Assembly: GCF_017315725.1 (NCBI RefSeq) | Contig: NZ_JAFLRG010000002.1 | Span: 1,798,001-1,862,000, forward strand | Direction: 5' to 3' | Origin: Trinickia acidisoli | GTDB taxonomy: Bacteria > Pseudomonadota > Gammaproteobacteria > Burkholderiales > Burkholderiaceae | DNA length: 64,000 bases | Shown here: positions 16,694 through 25,499 of the stretch, one piece after another | How positions within the stretch are numbered: the stretch's first letter is position 1 | Layout of the letters: the number at the start of each line of letters is the position of its first letter | Notes under the pieces: model-generated | Database searches by the model: none | What the model was told of the DNA's origin: nothing | What the model saw: the letters and a program-made list of their open reading frames with translations, nothing else | Program-made: the position numbers and the translations under genes

Positions 16694-17704
16694 TCAATTT
16701 CGCTCTGCAGCGGCAGCAAGAGCGACTGCGCCCTCAGCGGCGGCGCAGAGCGAGCCGGCATCGTCGATATGAAACCCGATATCCGTCAGAGCGCGCTGCA
16801 ATTCGCCCTGTTGAGCGCGATCCAGTTCGACCAGCGGCGCGCGGACGGCCGCCCATTGCACGTCTCCCGACTGCCATGCAATCGCCGCTTTCATCGCGGC
16901 AATGATCGGATAGCGCTGGAAGATGGCCCGCGTATCGTTCAGTTGGCGCTGCCGTGCTTCGGCGTCCTGCGCTTGCCAGCTTCGCTCAAGCGCCACGATC
17001 GCCGCGGCATTGACGTTGCCCGTCGCTGTAATGCACCCCGCGCCTCCGTGCTGCAATGTGGGCAGCAATACCGCTTCGGTGCCTGCGAACACGTCGAAGG
17101 TCGGAGACTGGAAAGTGTCCAGCAGCGCGCGCGTATGGATCCAGTCGCCGGCGCTATCCTTGATGCCCGCCATCACGCCGGGGTACTGGCGAAGCAATCG
17201 CTCGATCAGACTGAAGTTGATACTCACCTGCGATACCGGTGGGATGTGATAGAGGTACACGCGCAGCCGTGGATCGGCTACGGTGTCGATCACGGTAGCG
17301 AACGCGCGATACAGCCCTTCGTCGCTCACGCCCTTGTAGAAGAACGGAGGCAACATGAGTGCGCCGGCACAGCCAGCTTGCACTGCGTGACGCGTGAGCT
17401 CGATCGCGTCGAGCAATGCGCAAGCGCCGGTGCCAGGCATCATCCGCGCCGCGGGCAAGCCGGCCTCCAACAATGCGTCCAGCAATCCGCGTTTTTCCGC
17501 GACCGAGAGCGAGTTTGCCTCCGAGTTGGTGCCGAACAGGGCTAGGCCTACCCCTTGTCGCATCAGCCAGCGGCAATGCTTCACCAAGCGCGGGATCGAA
17601 GGCGCTTGCTCGGCATCGAACGGTGTAAGTACCGGCGAAAGCACGCCACGCAGGCGCTCGTCGGTTGGGTGGCTGGGGTGGACGCTGGCCGAATGTGCAC
17701 TCAT
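16694..17704 (-). CDS. DapA-family (dihydrodipicolinate synthase-like) lyase/aldolase
   Basis: A 336-residue class I lyase TIM barrel. LALFGTNSEANSLSVAEK is the substrate-carboxylate loop, YLYHIPPVSQ holds the catalytic Tyr, and VMAGIKDSAGDW contains the Schiff-base Lys. GTNSEANSL replaces the GTTGE of true lysine-biosynthetic DapA, so a keto-deoxy-sugar-acid aldolase or dehydratase is more likely. AAGGAG precedes the ATG. Lies 83 bp upstream of the MFS gene on the same strand, one operon. With the enolase-superfamily dehydratase it would form a sugar-acid degradation route, by inference. Confidence 0.85.
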   Translation of the reverse strand: MSAHSASVHPSHPTDERLRGVLSPVLTPFDAEQAPSIPRLVKHCRWLMRQGVGLALFGTNSEANSLSVAEKRGLLDALLEAGLPAARMMPGTGACALLDAIELTRHAVQAGCAGALMLPPFFYKGVSDEGLYRAFATVIDTVADPRLRVYLYHIPPVSQVSINFSLIERLLRQYPGVMAGIKDSAGDWIHTRALLDTFQSPTFDVFAGTEAVLLPTLQHGGAGCITATGNVNAAAIVALERSWQAQDAEARQRQLNDTRAIFQRYPIIAAMKAAIAWQSGDVQWAAVRAPLVELDRAQQGELQRALTDIGFHIDDAGSLCAAAEGAVALAAAAERN

Positions 17705-17841
17705 GCGCTCTCCTTCAGGTGATGTTCAGGGCAGTCGGTGCAGTGCCGCCTGTTCGCCTGCCGAGCCGACGATCTGACGCTGCCGGCGCAGTATCACGCT
17801 GCCAAAGCGCACGTGAAAGTACGGTCCGCTTGCTTCACACC

Positions 17842-18726
17842 TCAGGAGTTTTTGTGTTCGACGAAGGCCTTGGCCGCTTCGAGGAAAGCGCGCACGAGTC
17901 TGATGCGGGCAGACGAGCGATTCCACAATAGGCCCACGGTACGCGTCGGAAACGCATGCGGGAGGGGCCATTTCGCGAGCGAAAGACCGGCAAAGCGCGA
18001 ACTGAGCCAGTCCGGCACAAGCGACACGCCAAGGCCCCGATCGACCAGCACGGCAATGGCATCGAGGCCGTCCAGCTCGCAGCGGTGGCGCGGCTGCAGC
18101 CCGTGTTGGCGCAGATAGGCGTCCGCGAGCTGCCCGCCCACCGCATTGCGGTCGTAGCGCACGAACGGTTCGGTCTCAATGGTGCGGTGCACGTCGTTCA
18201 CCCGCATCGCCGCAGGCGTGAGGAGCACGAGCGGCTCCTCTCGGAAGGTGTGCCAGTCGCAACTCTTCGGCAGGTCCGTCAAAGGATGCACGAGTACAGC
18301 GGCATCGAGTTCTCCGTGCGTGACCCTGCGATAGAGTTCGAGAGAATTCGCGGGCTCGAGCCAAATATCGATCTGCGGATGCCGCGTGAGCATCTGCGCC
18401 AGTGCATCCGGTATCAAGCCGGTCATCATCGTGGGCGTGCCGCCCAACCGCAGTTGCCCTGCCAGTACGGAGGCATCGACGAGATCCGACGTAAGGTCGC
18501 GGATGCCATGCAGTATCGAGCGCGCCCGCTCGAGAATGCGCTCGCCCGCCTCGGTCGTGCCCACGGTGCGCCCATTACGTCGTACTAACTTCGCACCGAG
18601 TTCCTCCTCGAGCATCTTCACACGCTGCGCCACGGCTGCGGGTGTGAGGTCTAATCGACGCGCGGCTTCGGCGATCGAGCCCAGCTCAACCACATAGACG
18701 AAACTCTGCAGATAGCGCGAGTCCAT
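17842..18726 (-). CDS. LysR-family transcriptional regulator
   Basis: A 294-residue LysR regulator: winged helix-turn-helix in YVVELGSIAEAARRLDLTPAAVAQRVKMLEEELGAKLVRR, then a type II periplasmic-binding-like effector domain (LRLGGTPTMMTGLIPDALAQML). It is divergent from the enolase-superfamily gene and upstream of the DapA-like and MFS genes, so it probably activates the whole sugar-acid cassette. The 124 bp between it and 18851 should hold the binding site; no clear palindrome is obvious to me. Confidence 0.9.
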   Translation of the reverse strand: MDSRYLQSFVYVVELGSIAEAARRLDLTPAAVAQRVKMLEEELGAKLVRRNGRTVGTTEAGERILERARSILHGIRDLTSDLVDASVLAGQLRLGGTPTMMTGLIPDALAQMLTRHPQIDIWLEPANSLELYRRVTHGELDAAVLVHPLTDLPKSCDWHTFREEPLVLLTPAAMRVNDVHRTIETEPFVRYDRNAVGGQLADAYLRQHGLQPRHRCELDGLDAIAVLVDRGLGVSLVPDWLSSRFAGLSLAKWPLPHAFPTRTVGLLWNRSSARIRLVRAFLEAAKAFVEHKNS

Positions 18727-18850
18727 CGATAGAAACTCTATGGTTTGAAGAAGGCGAAGGATACTGTTTTTACGGTCCGGCGGCTATCAGACTTCACCCG
18801 GCCCGCTCGTACACGACACGCGAGCGGCATTCAACGAGGAGGAGTCAGTC

Positions 18851-19975
18851 ATGCCGAGAATCGAATCAGTTTCAGTCTGCGCCGTCGGCGTACCGCTCGA
18901 CAAAGTCACGTCGTTCGCCACACGCACGGTTTCCACTCGCCACTACGGGCTCGTCAAAGTGCGTTCGAGCGACGGCGTGGAAGGTATTGGATTTTGCTAC
19001 GTGGGCAGCAGCGGCGACGAGTTGCTTCGCGTGGCGGTCGAACAGTTGTTGGCACCCGTGCTCGTCGGCCAGGATTCGTATGCGGTAGAGGGCCTGTGGC
19101 AGGCGATGTATCAGGAAGCGTTGTTGCAGGGGCGGGCCGGCACTGTCATGCGCGCCATCAGCATTCTCGACACAGCGCTGTGGGATTTGAACGCGCGCAC
19201 GCATCAAGTTCCGCTCCACAAATATCTAGGCGCGGCAGAGTTGGAAAGCGTTCCCGCCTATGCGAGCGGCGGGTACTACCTGGAAGGCAAAACGCCAGCG
19301 ATGCTCGGCGAGGAAATGGCGCGCTATGTGGAAATGGGGTTCAAGGCCGTGAAGATGAAAGGCGGCCGCCTCTCGCCGCGCGAGGAAGAGGCGCGCGTGC
19401 GGGCAGCACGCGAAGCGATCGGGCCCGACGTCGAACTCATGATCGACATCAACAACGGTTGGACCGATGCGACGGAAGCGCTTCAGCACGTGAAACGTAT
19501 CGAGCAATACGACCCCTACTTCATCGAGGAGCCGTTCTCGCCCGACGACATCGCCAACCACGCGCGGCTAGCAAAGCTCACGCGCGTACCCATCGCAACG
19601 GGCGAAATCGGCTACGGCCGGTGGTATCACCGCGAACTTCTCGAACGAGGCGGCGCGGCCATTCTGCAGACTGATGCCCTGGTATGTGGCGGTATCAGCG
19701 AATGGCGGCGCATTGCGGCCACTGCGGCGAGTCACGGTGTGGTGATGTGCCCTCACTGGTTCCACGACGTGCATGCGCCGCTCGTGGCGGCCACGACGAA
19801 CGCACGCTATGTCGAGTACTTCTGGGACGATCAAGTACTGAACTTCCGCCGGCTCATCGACCACCAACTCACTCATCGCGATGGGCGCATCGTGCTGCAC
19901 CAAACGCCGGGACTCGGCTTCGACTTCGACGAGGCGGCCGTAGGGCGATACGGCACCTGGACCGTCGTGAAGTGA
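18851..19975 (+). CDS. Mandelate racemase/muconate lactonizing enzyme family protein
   Basis: A 374-residue enolase-superfamily enzyme that abstracts a proton alpha to a carboxylate. Visible residues are the KxK motif in FKAVKMKGGR, metal ligands in LMIDINNGW (Asp), FIEEPFSPDD (Glu) and ATGEIGYGR (Glu), and the general base His in CPHWFHDVHAPL. This set fits acid-sugar dehydratases or mandelate racemase itself. The ATG follows GAGGAGGAG. Divergent from the LysR regulator and part of the sugar-acid cassette. Confidence 0.88.
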   Translation: MPRIESVSVCAVGVPLDKVTSFATRTVSTRHYGLVKVRSSDGVEGIGFCYVGSSGDELLRVAVEQLLAPVLVGQDSYAVEGLWQAMYQEALLQGRAGTVMRAISILDTALWDLNARTHQVPLHKYLGAAELESVPAYASGGYYLEGKTPAMLGEEMARYVEMGFKAVKMKGGRLSPREEEARVRAAREAIGPDVELMIDINNGWTDATEALQHVKRIEQYDPYFIEEPFSPDDIANHARLAKLTRVPIATGEIGYGRWYHRELLERGGAAILQTDALVCGGISEWRRIAATAASHGVVMCPHWFHDVHAPLVAATTNARYVEYFWDDQVLNFRRLIDHQLTHRDGRIVLHQTPGLGFDFDEAAVGRYGTWTVVK

Positions 19976-20086
19976 GGCTGGGCCGCGCCAATACATTGGG
20001 GTGTTACCGAGCCCACTAAAGCAACATGGAAGGTCTCGTATGCTAGAGGAGTTTTTCACGGCCCCACTCGAGCAAGGAGAACGACC

Positions 20087-20392
20087 ATGCGCATGCTTCT
20101 GAACGTACGAATTCCCCATGAGCCATTCAATGCCTTCGTGCGCGGCGGCACCATCGAGGAAGTGATAGCGAAGATACTCGAAGAGATGAAACCGGAAGCC
20201 GCCTATTTTACGGAGCAAAGTGGCGGACGCGGGGCCATCCTCGTCATCAACCTCGATGATCCGTCGCAGATTCCCGCATTTGCCGAGCCGTGGTTTCTCA
20301 CGTTCAACGCCGACTGCGAGTTTCGCGTTGTGATGGGACCGGAAGACCTGCAGAAAGCCGGGTTGGCGATGATCGGGGCGAAGTGGAAATAG
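20087..20392 (+). CDS. Conserved small protein of unknown function
   Basis: A 101-residue soluble protein beginning MRMLLNVRIPHEPFNAFVRG, with KPEAAYFTEQSGGRGAILVI and a C-terminal VMGPEDLQKAGLAMIGAKW. The alternation of beta and alpha segments suggests a ferredoxin-like dimeric alpha-beta barrel fold. Close relatives are sometimes labelled panthothenate synthetase in annotations, but no catalytic motif of that enzyme is present. AAGGAG lies 9 bp upstream of the start. Stands alone between the sugar-acid cassette and a GNAT gene. Confidence 0.75.
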   Translation: MRMLLNVRIPHEPFNAFVRGGTIEEVIAKILEEMKPEAAYFTEQSGGRGAILVINLDDPSQIPAFAEPWFLTFNADCEFRVVMGPEDLQKAGLAMIGAKWK

Positions 20393-20442
20393 TAAGCGCT
20401 GCATGCCGCAGAGCCGACCCCTTCCAATCCCGCACACACGGG

Positions 20443-20488
20443 ATGGCCTAGTCCGATATGCACATCTTGGCTCTTCTGACTAGGCCAT
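20443..20488. repeat. Inverted repeat upstream of the GNAT gene
   Basis: Perfect 11-bp arms ATGGCCTAGTC (20443-20453) and GACTAGGCCAT (20478-20488) flank a 24-bp loop. There is no following T run, so it is not a standard terminator. It lies 40-86 bp before the GNAT start and could be a regulator site or a hairpin in the leader. Confidence 0.6.
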
Positions 20489-20528
20489 GGCGGCGCTATC
20501 GTGCATACCATCTCAAGCGGAGAAACGT

Positions 20529-20978
20529 ATGGCCGATTCGCTCACTTTCGATCATTTGGACACGCCCGCGTCGTTTGCCGCGGCCTTCGAAATCATGAAA
20601 CAATTGCGCCCGCATTTGACGGACGTCAACGCATTCGTTGCACAGTTGGCGCATCAGCATACCGAGGGGTATCGCCTGCTGGCGGCACGTGATGGGACGG
20701 AGGTTGTCGGCCTCGCGGGCTATCGAGCGCAAACCAATCTCTTGCGCGGCAAATTTATTTATGTCGACGATCTCGTCGTCAACGCCGATCTGCAACGCGG
20801 CGGAGTAGGTGCTCAACTACTCGAGGCCGTGCGCGACGTTGCGCGCAATTCCGGTTGCGCGCACCTTGTTCTTGATACCGGGCTAAACAACGCGTTCGCA
20901 CAGCGGTTCTATTTCCGTCAAGGGCTGCTCGCAACAGGGATGCACTTCGCCGAGCCGCTCACCCTCGTCACAGAGTGA
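20529..20978 (+). CDS. GNAT-family N-acetyltransferase
   Basis: A 149-residue GNAT. The acetyl-CoA-binding motif A is IYVDDLVVNADLQRGGVGAQLLEAV (Q/RxxGxG/A as QRGGVG), followed by ARNSGCAHLVLDTGLNNAFAQRFYFRQGL. Acetylates a small amine or protein N-terminus; the substrate is unknown. Start at 20529 (MADSLTFDHLDT) follows AGCGGAGAAACGT. The stop overlaps a possible GTG start of the azoreductase frame, so the two genes are probably co-transcribed. Confidence 0.85.
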   Translation: MADSLTFDHLDTPASFAAAFEIMKQLRPHLTDVNAFVAQLAHQHTEGYRLLAARDGTEVVGLAGYRAQTNLLRGKFIYVDDLVVNADLQRGGVGAQLLEAVRDVARNSGCAHLVLDTGLNNAFAQRFYFRQGLLATGMHFAEPLTLVTE

Positions 20979-20983
20979 AATTA

Positions 20984-21601
20984 ATGAGAATCTTATCGAT
21001 CAATGCCAGCCCACATGGCAGTGCCAGCCACGGACACAGCCTCGTACGCGAAGTCGAGCAACGTTTGAGTAAGAACGCGTCGTCTAGTGTCGAGGTCATT
21101 TCCCGAGATCTAACGGCCGATCCCCTGCCGCCCGTATCGATCGAATATGCGCGGGCGATCACGTCGCGCACGCCGGACCCAGCCATGTTCGAAACCTCGG
21201 AACGATTGATCGCCGAGCTCGAATCCACGGATGTTCTTGTTATCAATACGCCGATCCACAACTTCACGGTGCCGGCGGCATTGAAATTGTGGATTGATCA
21301 TGTGCTGCGCATTCACCGCACGTTCAGATCGACGCCGGAGGGAAAGGTCGGTCTCATGAGGGACCGCCCGACAATCGTGATCGTGGGGTCCGGCGGCTTT
21401 CACTTTGGCGAACATGCAAGTCAACCCGATTTCCTGACGCCCTACCTCCGTTACGCGCTCGGCTCTATCGGAATCACGACCGTACAGTTCCTGCCGCTAC
21501 AGGGGCTCGTTAGGGGTGAAGACGCGGTGAAGCACGCATTGGATGGCGCTCGCGCTGAACTCGAAGCGCATTCGCTTTTTTCTTCCGTTAAGCCGTCCTA
21601 G
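20984..21601 (+). CDS. FMN-dependent NADH-azoreductase (AzoR/AcpD family)
   Basis: A 205-residue flavodoxin-like quinone/azo reductase. MRILSINASPHGSASHGHSLV is the FMN phosphate-binding loop, INTPIHNFTVPAALKLWIDHVLR the conserved flavin-contact segment and IVGSGGFHFGE the second loop. Reduces quinones and azo compounds with NAD(P)H. The ATG at 20984 gives the family N-terminus; a GTG at 20975 overlapping the GNAT stop would add three residues. Follows the GNAT gene directly. Confidence 0.9.
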   Translation: MRILSINASPHGSASHGHSLVREVEQRLSKNASSSVEVISRDLTADPLPPVSIEYARAITSRTPDPAMFETSERLIAELESTDVLVINTPIHNFTVPAALKLWIDHVLRIHRTFRSTPEGKVGLMRDRPTIVIVGSGGFHFGEHASQPDFLTPYLRYALGSIGITTVQFLPLQGLVRGEDAVKHALDGARAELEAHSLFSSVKPS

Positions 21602-21962
21602 CCGCGACGGCAGCCGGGGGAGCGCTCTCCCCCGGTCCTCTGGTGTCGTCGAGACACTACACCCGCATTTTCGCAAGCGAAACAGCCACACCCGCATCTT
21701 TGGCGTTCGCAAAACCCATTACTAGCCCGCGAGACATCGTCGGTCACGGCGTTGTGGCGATCGGCATCAAATCGGTGCATTATTGCAACCGCTCGGCGAG
21801 TGGGATAGCAAGCGTCTATCCGATTAGGTGGTTCCTCAATGCCTACGTCGATGCTCTGTCCGGCGATCGATCTAGGCGAAGCGCCGTGAAAAATGAGCTC
21901 AACGTATTGCGGTAGCCACAGGCAGCGGTAAGTGCAATCCTCAAACAAGAAAGGCTAAGCAT
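21602..21962. other. Gene-poor stretch, no recognised gene
   Basis: About 360 bp after the azoreductase. Short open frames exist on both strands (for example plus 21643-21915 and minus 21598-21948), but neither has a ribosome binding site, a familiar motif or clear codon bias. I see no gene here; a decayed one is possible. A terminator-like GC hairpin with GGGGGAGCGCTCTCCCCC at about 21617-21634 lies just after the azoreductase stop, without a clear T run. Confidence 0.4.
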
Positions 21963-22493
21963 ATGGACCGACTGGGGCCGTTCAATGAAGCGCATCAAAA
22001 GGTTCTTGCCGATGCGAAGCGCTCACTGGATACGATCCGTCGTCTTTCGTCACTCCCCTGCGAGTCGACCGAGGCGAGCATCGACGTTTTGCGACGGCTA
22101 CGACAAGAAACGTACGAGGACCTCAACCAAATTCAGCACGAGCACCTCATCATCCGGGCTGCGGAGTGGCTCTCCGCGTCGAGTGCTGCCTCCAACGAAG
22201 TCGCTTGGTTTTGGAATCCTCGGCAAACCGGAGATAGTTCTGAACCCGATCTTCGAGGAATGCTTTCAGGGCGAGTCGAAGTGTCCGCCGAGGTGACGAC
22301 TTCGGAGCGTCCTGTAGGAACGATTGATACCCGAATGCAGCAGACTCTAGCGAAACTCGCACGGATGGATGGAAAGAAGTTCTACTTCGTTCGTACGGGA
22401 GAGATGCGCCAGCGTGCGGCCACGAAGGCTGCCAAAGGCGGGTGGGCAATTGAGGTTGTTCTATTGGGTTCGGTAACATCGTTCCCGTCATGA
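21963..22493 (+). CDS. Hypothetical protein, possible nuclease-like fold
   Basis: A 176-residue protein I do not recognise. The N-terminal half is charged and helical (DAKRSLDTIRRLSSL, VLRRLRQETYEDLNQIQHEHL). The C-terminal half has SEPDLRGMLSGRVEVSAEVTTSE followed by KLARMDGKKFYFVRTGEM. The order acidic residue, then a strand with E-x-x-A-E-V, then basic strands recalls PD-(D/E)XK-type nuclease cores, but the active-site Lys is not clear, so this is only a resemblance. ATG at 21963 follows AAAGGCTAAGC. It sits between the azoreductase and a broken LysR gene. Confidence 0.5.
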   Translation: MDRLGPFNEAHQKVLADAKRSLDTIRRLSSLPCESTEASIDVLRRLRQETYEDLNQIQHEHLIIRAAEWLSASSAASNEVAWFWNPRQTGDSSEPDLRGMLSGRVEVSAEVTTSERPVGTIDTRMQQTLAKLARMDGKKFYFVRTGEMRQRAATKAAKGGWAIEVVLLGSVTSFPS

Positions 22494-22499
22494 GCCCTC

Positions 22500-22978
22500 G
22501 TCAAACACCATGCGTTCGTCGCGTTCAATCCCCCGCTCTTATCGCTCCGTGTCTTCGAGGCGGTCGCGCGACATCTAAGCTTCACTGACGCGGCACAAGA
22601 GCTTCATGTCACGCAAAGCGCCATCAGCCATCACATCAAAAAATTGGAAGACGATTTGGGGCGGCTCTTGTTCGATCGACGTTCCCGCGCGGTGACTCTC
22701 ACTGATGCCGGAATCGCGTACTACGAAAAGATGCATGCTGCGTTCGCACTCCTGCGCCACGGCACGGATGAACTTCGCGCGCCACCGGGAGCGGCAGGCA
22801 CCCTGACCGTCGGGCTGTTAGCTTCATTTGGCACGCGCTGCCCGAAGCGGCACTCGACGATCCGGAAATCGGATGGTGGCTCGTCACGCCACGCGGCCCA
22901 CGCAGCGAGGCCACCACGGCGTTCTGCGACTGGCTGACAGACCTTGCGAGCAAAGACTCATTCAACGTGACGGATTAG
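22500..22978 (+). pseudogene. LysR regulator (GcvA-like) with large internal deletion
   Basis: The first part reads FNPPLLSLRVFEAVARHLSF, then TDAAQELHVTQSAISHHIKKLEDDLG, a GcvA-type helix-turn-helix. It runs to LTVGLLASFGTR near 22840. The sequence then jumps, in another frame, to LPEAALDDPEIGWWLVTP and a normal LysR C-terminus ending at the TAG 22976-22978. Roughly 130 residues of the effector domain are missing and the start codon is also lost. The gene is dead. It probably once controlled the RidA and class-V aminotransferase genes just downstream. Confidence 0.85.
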
Positions 22979-23066
22979 TTTTGCTAATGCAAGGGCGACA
23001 AGAATTGATTGGCCATCAGGCGCGCGAATCGATAGGATTGTCGTTTCTCAAACTCGATCCAAAGCG

Positions 23067-23546
23067 ATGCAGATGAGTCAATCAATTTCCGCGCGTGTAG
23101 CCGAACTCGGCCTGAGCCTTGGTACGCCGACATCGCCCGCGGCGAACTACGTCTCGTTCGTCAAGGAGGGGAACCTCGTCCACATATCCGGCCAGGTTGC
23201 GCGCAAAGACGGGCAGGTGGCGTACGCCGGCCGCCTCGGGGCCGAACTGACTGAAGACGATGGCATCGAGGCGGCTCGCCTTTGCGCCCTGAACGTTCTA
23301 TCGCAGATTGCGGCTGTCACGGACGATCGGATCGATCGCGTGGCACGCGTTTTGAAACTGGGTGTTTTCGTGGCTAGCGCGCCGGGGTTCACGAAACAAA
23401 GTGCGATCGCCGACGGGGCATCCAATCTAATGGTTCAAATATTCGGCGATGCCGGACGGCACGCACGCAGTGCTGTGGGCGTGGCGATGCTCCCTGCTGG
23501 GTCGGCAGTGGAAGTAGACGCTGTGATCGCCCTGCGCGACTTCTAA
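23067..23546 (+). CDS. RidA/YjgF family protein
   Basis: A 159-residue RidA-family protein of the longer YjgH/YoaB-like subgroup (GLSLGTPTSPAANYVSFVKEGNLVHISGQVA, and ARSAVGVAMLPAGSAVEVDAVIALRDF at the C-terminus). Family members hydrolyse reactive enamine/imine intermediates from PLP enzymes. In this subgroup the catalytic Arg of RidA is at the ARSAVG position, which is present. Start may be 23067 or the ATG at 23073. Directly precedes a PLP enzyme, fitting an imine-quenching partner role. Confidence 0.88.
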   Translation: MQMSQSISARVAELGLSLGTPTSPAANYVSFVKEGNLVHISGQVARKDGQVAYAGRLGAELTEDDGIEAARLCALNVLSQIAAVTDDRIDRVARVLKLGVFVASAPGFTKQSAIADGASNLMVQIFGDAGRHARSAVGVAMLPAGSAVEVDAVIALRDF

Positions 23547-23570
23547 CCGCGATCTTCATTGGGAAATACC

Positions 23571-24767
23571 ATGTCCGCGCCTTTCACTCGCATGGACGTC
23601 GAAGCGTTGCGCGCTCAAACGCCGGGTACACACGGCACCGTCCATTTCAATCACGCTAGCGCATCGCTTCCCTCCTCCGCCACGCTGCGCGCAATCACCG
23701 ATCATCTGGAACGCGAGGCCACGCACGGCCCGATGGAAGCCGGCGCAGCCGCAGCCGACGAGGCCGATCAAGCACGTACTCTTGCGGCCGCGCTACTCAA
23801 TGCCCAGCCTGACGAGATCGCGCTGACCGGCGGAACTTCCCAGGGATGGGGGACTGCATTTGCGGCCATGGGAGAGTGGCGTGCCGGCGAAAGGATTCTC
23901 GTCGGACGGCACGAATGGGGCGGCAATCTTGCTGCGATGTATTTGGCGGCGCGGCGCAACGGGGTATCAATCGACGTTATCCCATCTGACGTAAGCGGCG
24001 CCGTCGATCCCGAGGCACTGGCTGCCATGTTGGACGAGCGAGTGCGGTTGATCGCACTGACTTGGTTACCGGCAAACGGCGGCCTCATCAACCCTGCCGA
24101 AGCGATCGGGAAGGTAGCTCGGCGCCATCGCATACCGTACTTCATCGATGCCGCCCAAGCAGTCGGTCAATTGCCGGTTGACGTCGCGCGGATCGGTTGC
24201 GACGTATTGAGCACGGCATGCAGGAAGGCGCTGCGCGGCCCGAGAGGAACGGGACTGCTTTACGTGCGACGCGATTTCCTGCATCGGCTGACGCCACCTT
24301 TGGTCGATCGATATTCCGCACCTATCGATGCACATGGAGCGCCGATTCTTCGCGAGGACGCAGGTCGCTTCGAGTCGGCCGAAACATCCGTGGCACTACG
24401 CTGCGGCCTCGCCAACGCGCTCCGCGAAGCATTGACGATTGGCGTCCCCGACATACGAGCGCGGATCGACCATCTCGCCACGAGGCTGCGCGAGCAGTTG
24501 TCCGAGATCCCATCCGTCACACTGTTGGACGATGGCGTGGAGCGGTCCGGGCTCGTCGCCTTCAATGCGGCCGGTCGCGACGCGCATCGGCTTCAAAGCG
24601 AGTTGGCGACGCGAGGTATATCGATTGGCGTCAGCGGCGTTCCTTATACCCCGCTTGATATGCAGGCTCGCAAACTCAATCAGGTGGCGCGAGCGTCAGT
24701 GAGTTATTTGAACGACGAATCGGAGATCAATCACCTCGTGGATACGCTACGGGCTTTGATGCGCTGA
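23571..24767 (+). CDS. Class-V aminotransferase-fold PLP enzyme
   Basis: A 398-residue fold-type I PLP enzyme of the cysteine desulfurase/isopenicillin-N epimerase-like group. FNHASASLPSSATLRAI is the N-terminal substrate region, IALTGGTSQGWGTAF the phosphate loop, YFIDAAQAVGQLPVDV has the cofactor Asp, and STACRKALRGPRGTGLLYV the Schiff-base Lys. It lacks an obvious catalytic Cys loop of NifS, so a lyase or epimerase activity is plausible. ATG at 23571, after GGGAAATACC. Follows the RidA gene by 24 bp. Confidence 0.86.
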   Translation: MSAPFTRMDVEALRAQTPGTHGTVHFNHASASLPSSATLRAITDHLEREATHGPMEAGAAAADEADQARTLAAALLNAQPDEIALTGGTSQGWGTAFAAMGEWRAGERILVGRHEWGGNLAAMYLAARRNGVSIDVIPSDVSGAVDPEALAAMLDERVRLIALTWLPANGGLINPAEAIGKVARRHRIPYFIDAAQAVGQLPVDVARIGCDVLSTACRKALRGPRGTGLLYVRRDFLHRLTPPLVDRYSAPIDAHGAPILREDAGRFESAETSVALRCGLANALREALTIGVPDIRARIDHLATRLREQLSEIPSVTLLDDGVERSGLVAFNAAGRDAHRLQSELATRGISIGVSGVPYTPLDMQARKLNQVARASVSYLNDESEINHLVDTLRALMR

Positions 24768-24785
24768 CCGGGACTCTCGACCTCA

Positions 24786-25499
24786 CTATGGCTGTCGCAG
24801 CCGCGCGAGTACGGCTGCGACGATGCGATCGCAATGCTTGCCGCCAAATTCGAACAACTCCGGCCCGAGCCGCTCGAGTTCTTCGGCCAACGATTCACGC
24901 AGCATTTGCCTTGCCCTGAAATGGCGACTGCGTACCGTGGCCTCGGGAATATTCACGCTCTGCGCAGTTTCTTCGATGCTCATCTCCTCGACTGATCTCA
25001 GCACGAACACCGTACGAAAATCCACGGGCAACGCGTCGAGCTTGCGTTCGAGCAGCGCGCGGATTTCCGTGCGGGAGGCTGCGTGATCAGGAGCGCAGTC
25101 ATCGTGGGCGTGGGTCAGGTCCATATGAATAGACATTTGCTCGTCGTCTGGACAATCCGGCAGTGTCGGCATCGCATTCTGGCGGCGAGCCTCACGACGC
25201 ATCTTGCCGAAACATTCGTTGAGCACGAGACGCGAGAGCCACGTTGCGAGCGCCGCATCGCCGCGGAACTGCGCGAGCGCCCTGAAGGCTTTCAGATACG
25301 CCTCCTGCAAAGCATCTTCCGCGTCGGCGTCATTGCGCAGCGTGGCGCGGGCAAGCCGATAGAGGCGCCGATTATGGCGGCGCATCAGCAATTCGAAAGC
25401 CGACAGATCGCCTTCCACGATGCGACGCACAATGTCCCCATCGCCATCCGTCAACTCGCCTGCGTGCACATGGGCCATTGCCGCCCCTGGTTCTGTCAT
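24786..25499 (-). CDS. ECF-type RNA polymerase sigma factor
   Basis: A 237-residue sigma-70 family protein. Region 2 reads AFELLMRRHNRRLYRLARATLRNDADAEDALQEAYLKAFR, then region 4 has LDALPVDFRTVFVLRSVEEMSIEETAQSVNIPEATVRSRHFRARQML. Start at 25499 overlaps the cupredoxin stop as ATGA, so translation is coupled. A C-terminal tail with FEFGGKHCDRIV follows region 4. No anti-sigma gene is adjacent; the two upstream genes encode exported proteins. ECF factors of this group control envelope or oxidative stress responses. Confidence 0.9.
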   Translation of the reverse strand: MTEPGAAMAHVHAGELTDGDGDIVRRIVEGDLSAFELLMRRHNRRLYRLARATLRNDADAEDALQEAYLKAFRALAQFRGDAALATWLSRLVLNECFGKMRREARRQNAMPTLPDCPDDEQMSIHMDLTHAHDDCAPDHAASRTEIRALLERKLDALPVDFRTVFVLRSVEEMSIEETAQSVNIPEATVRSRHFRARQMLRESLAEELERLGPELFEFGGKHCDRIVAAVLARLRQP

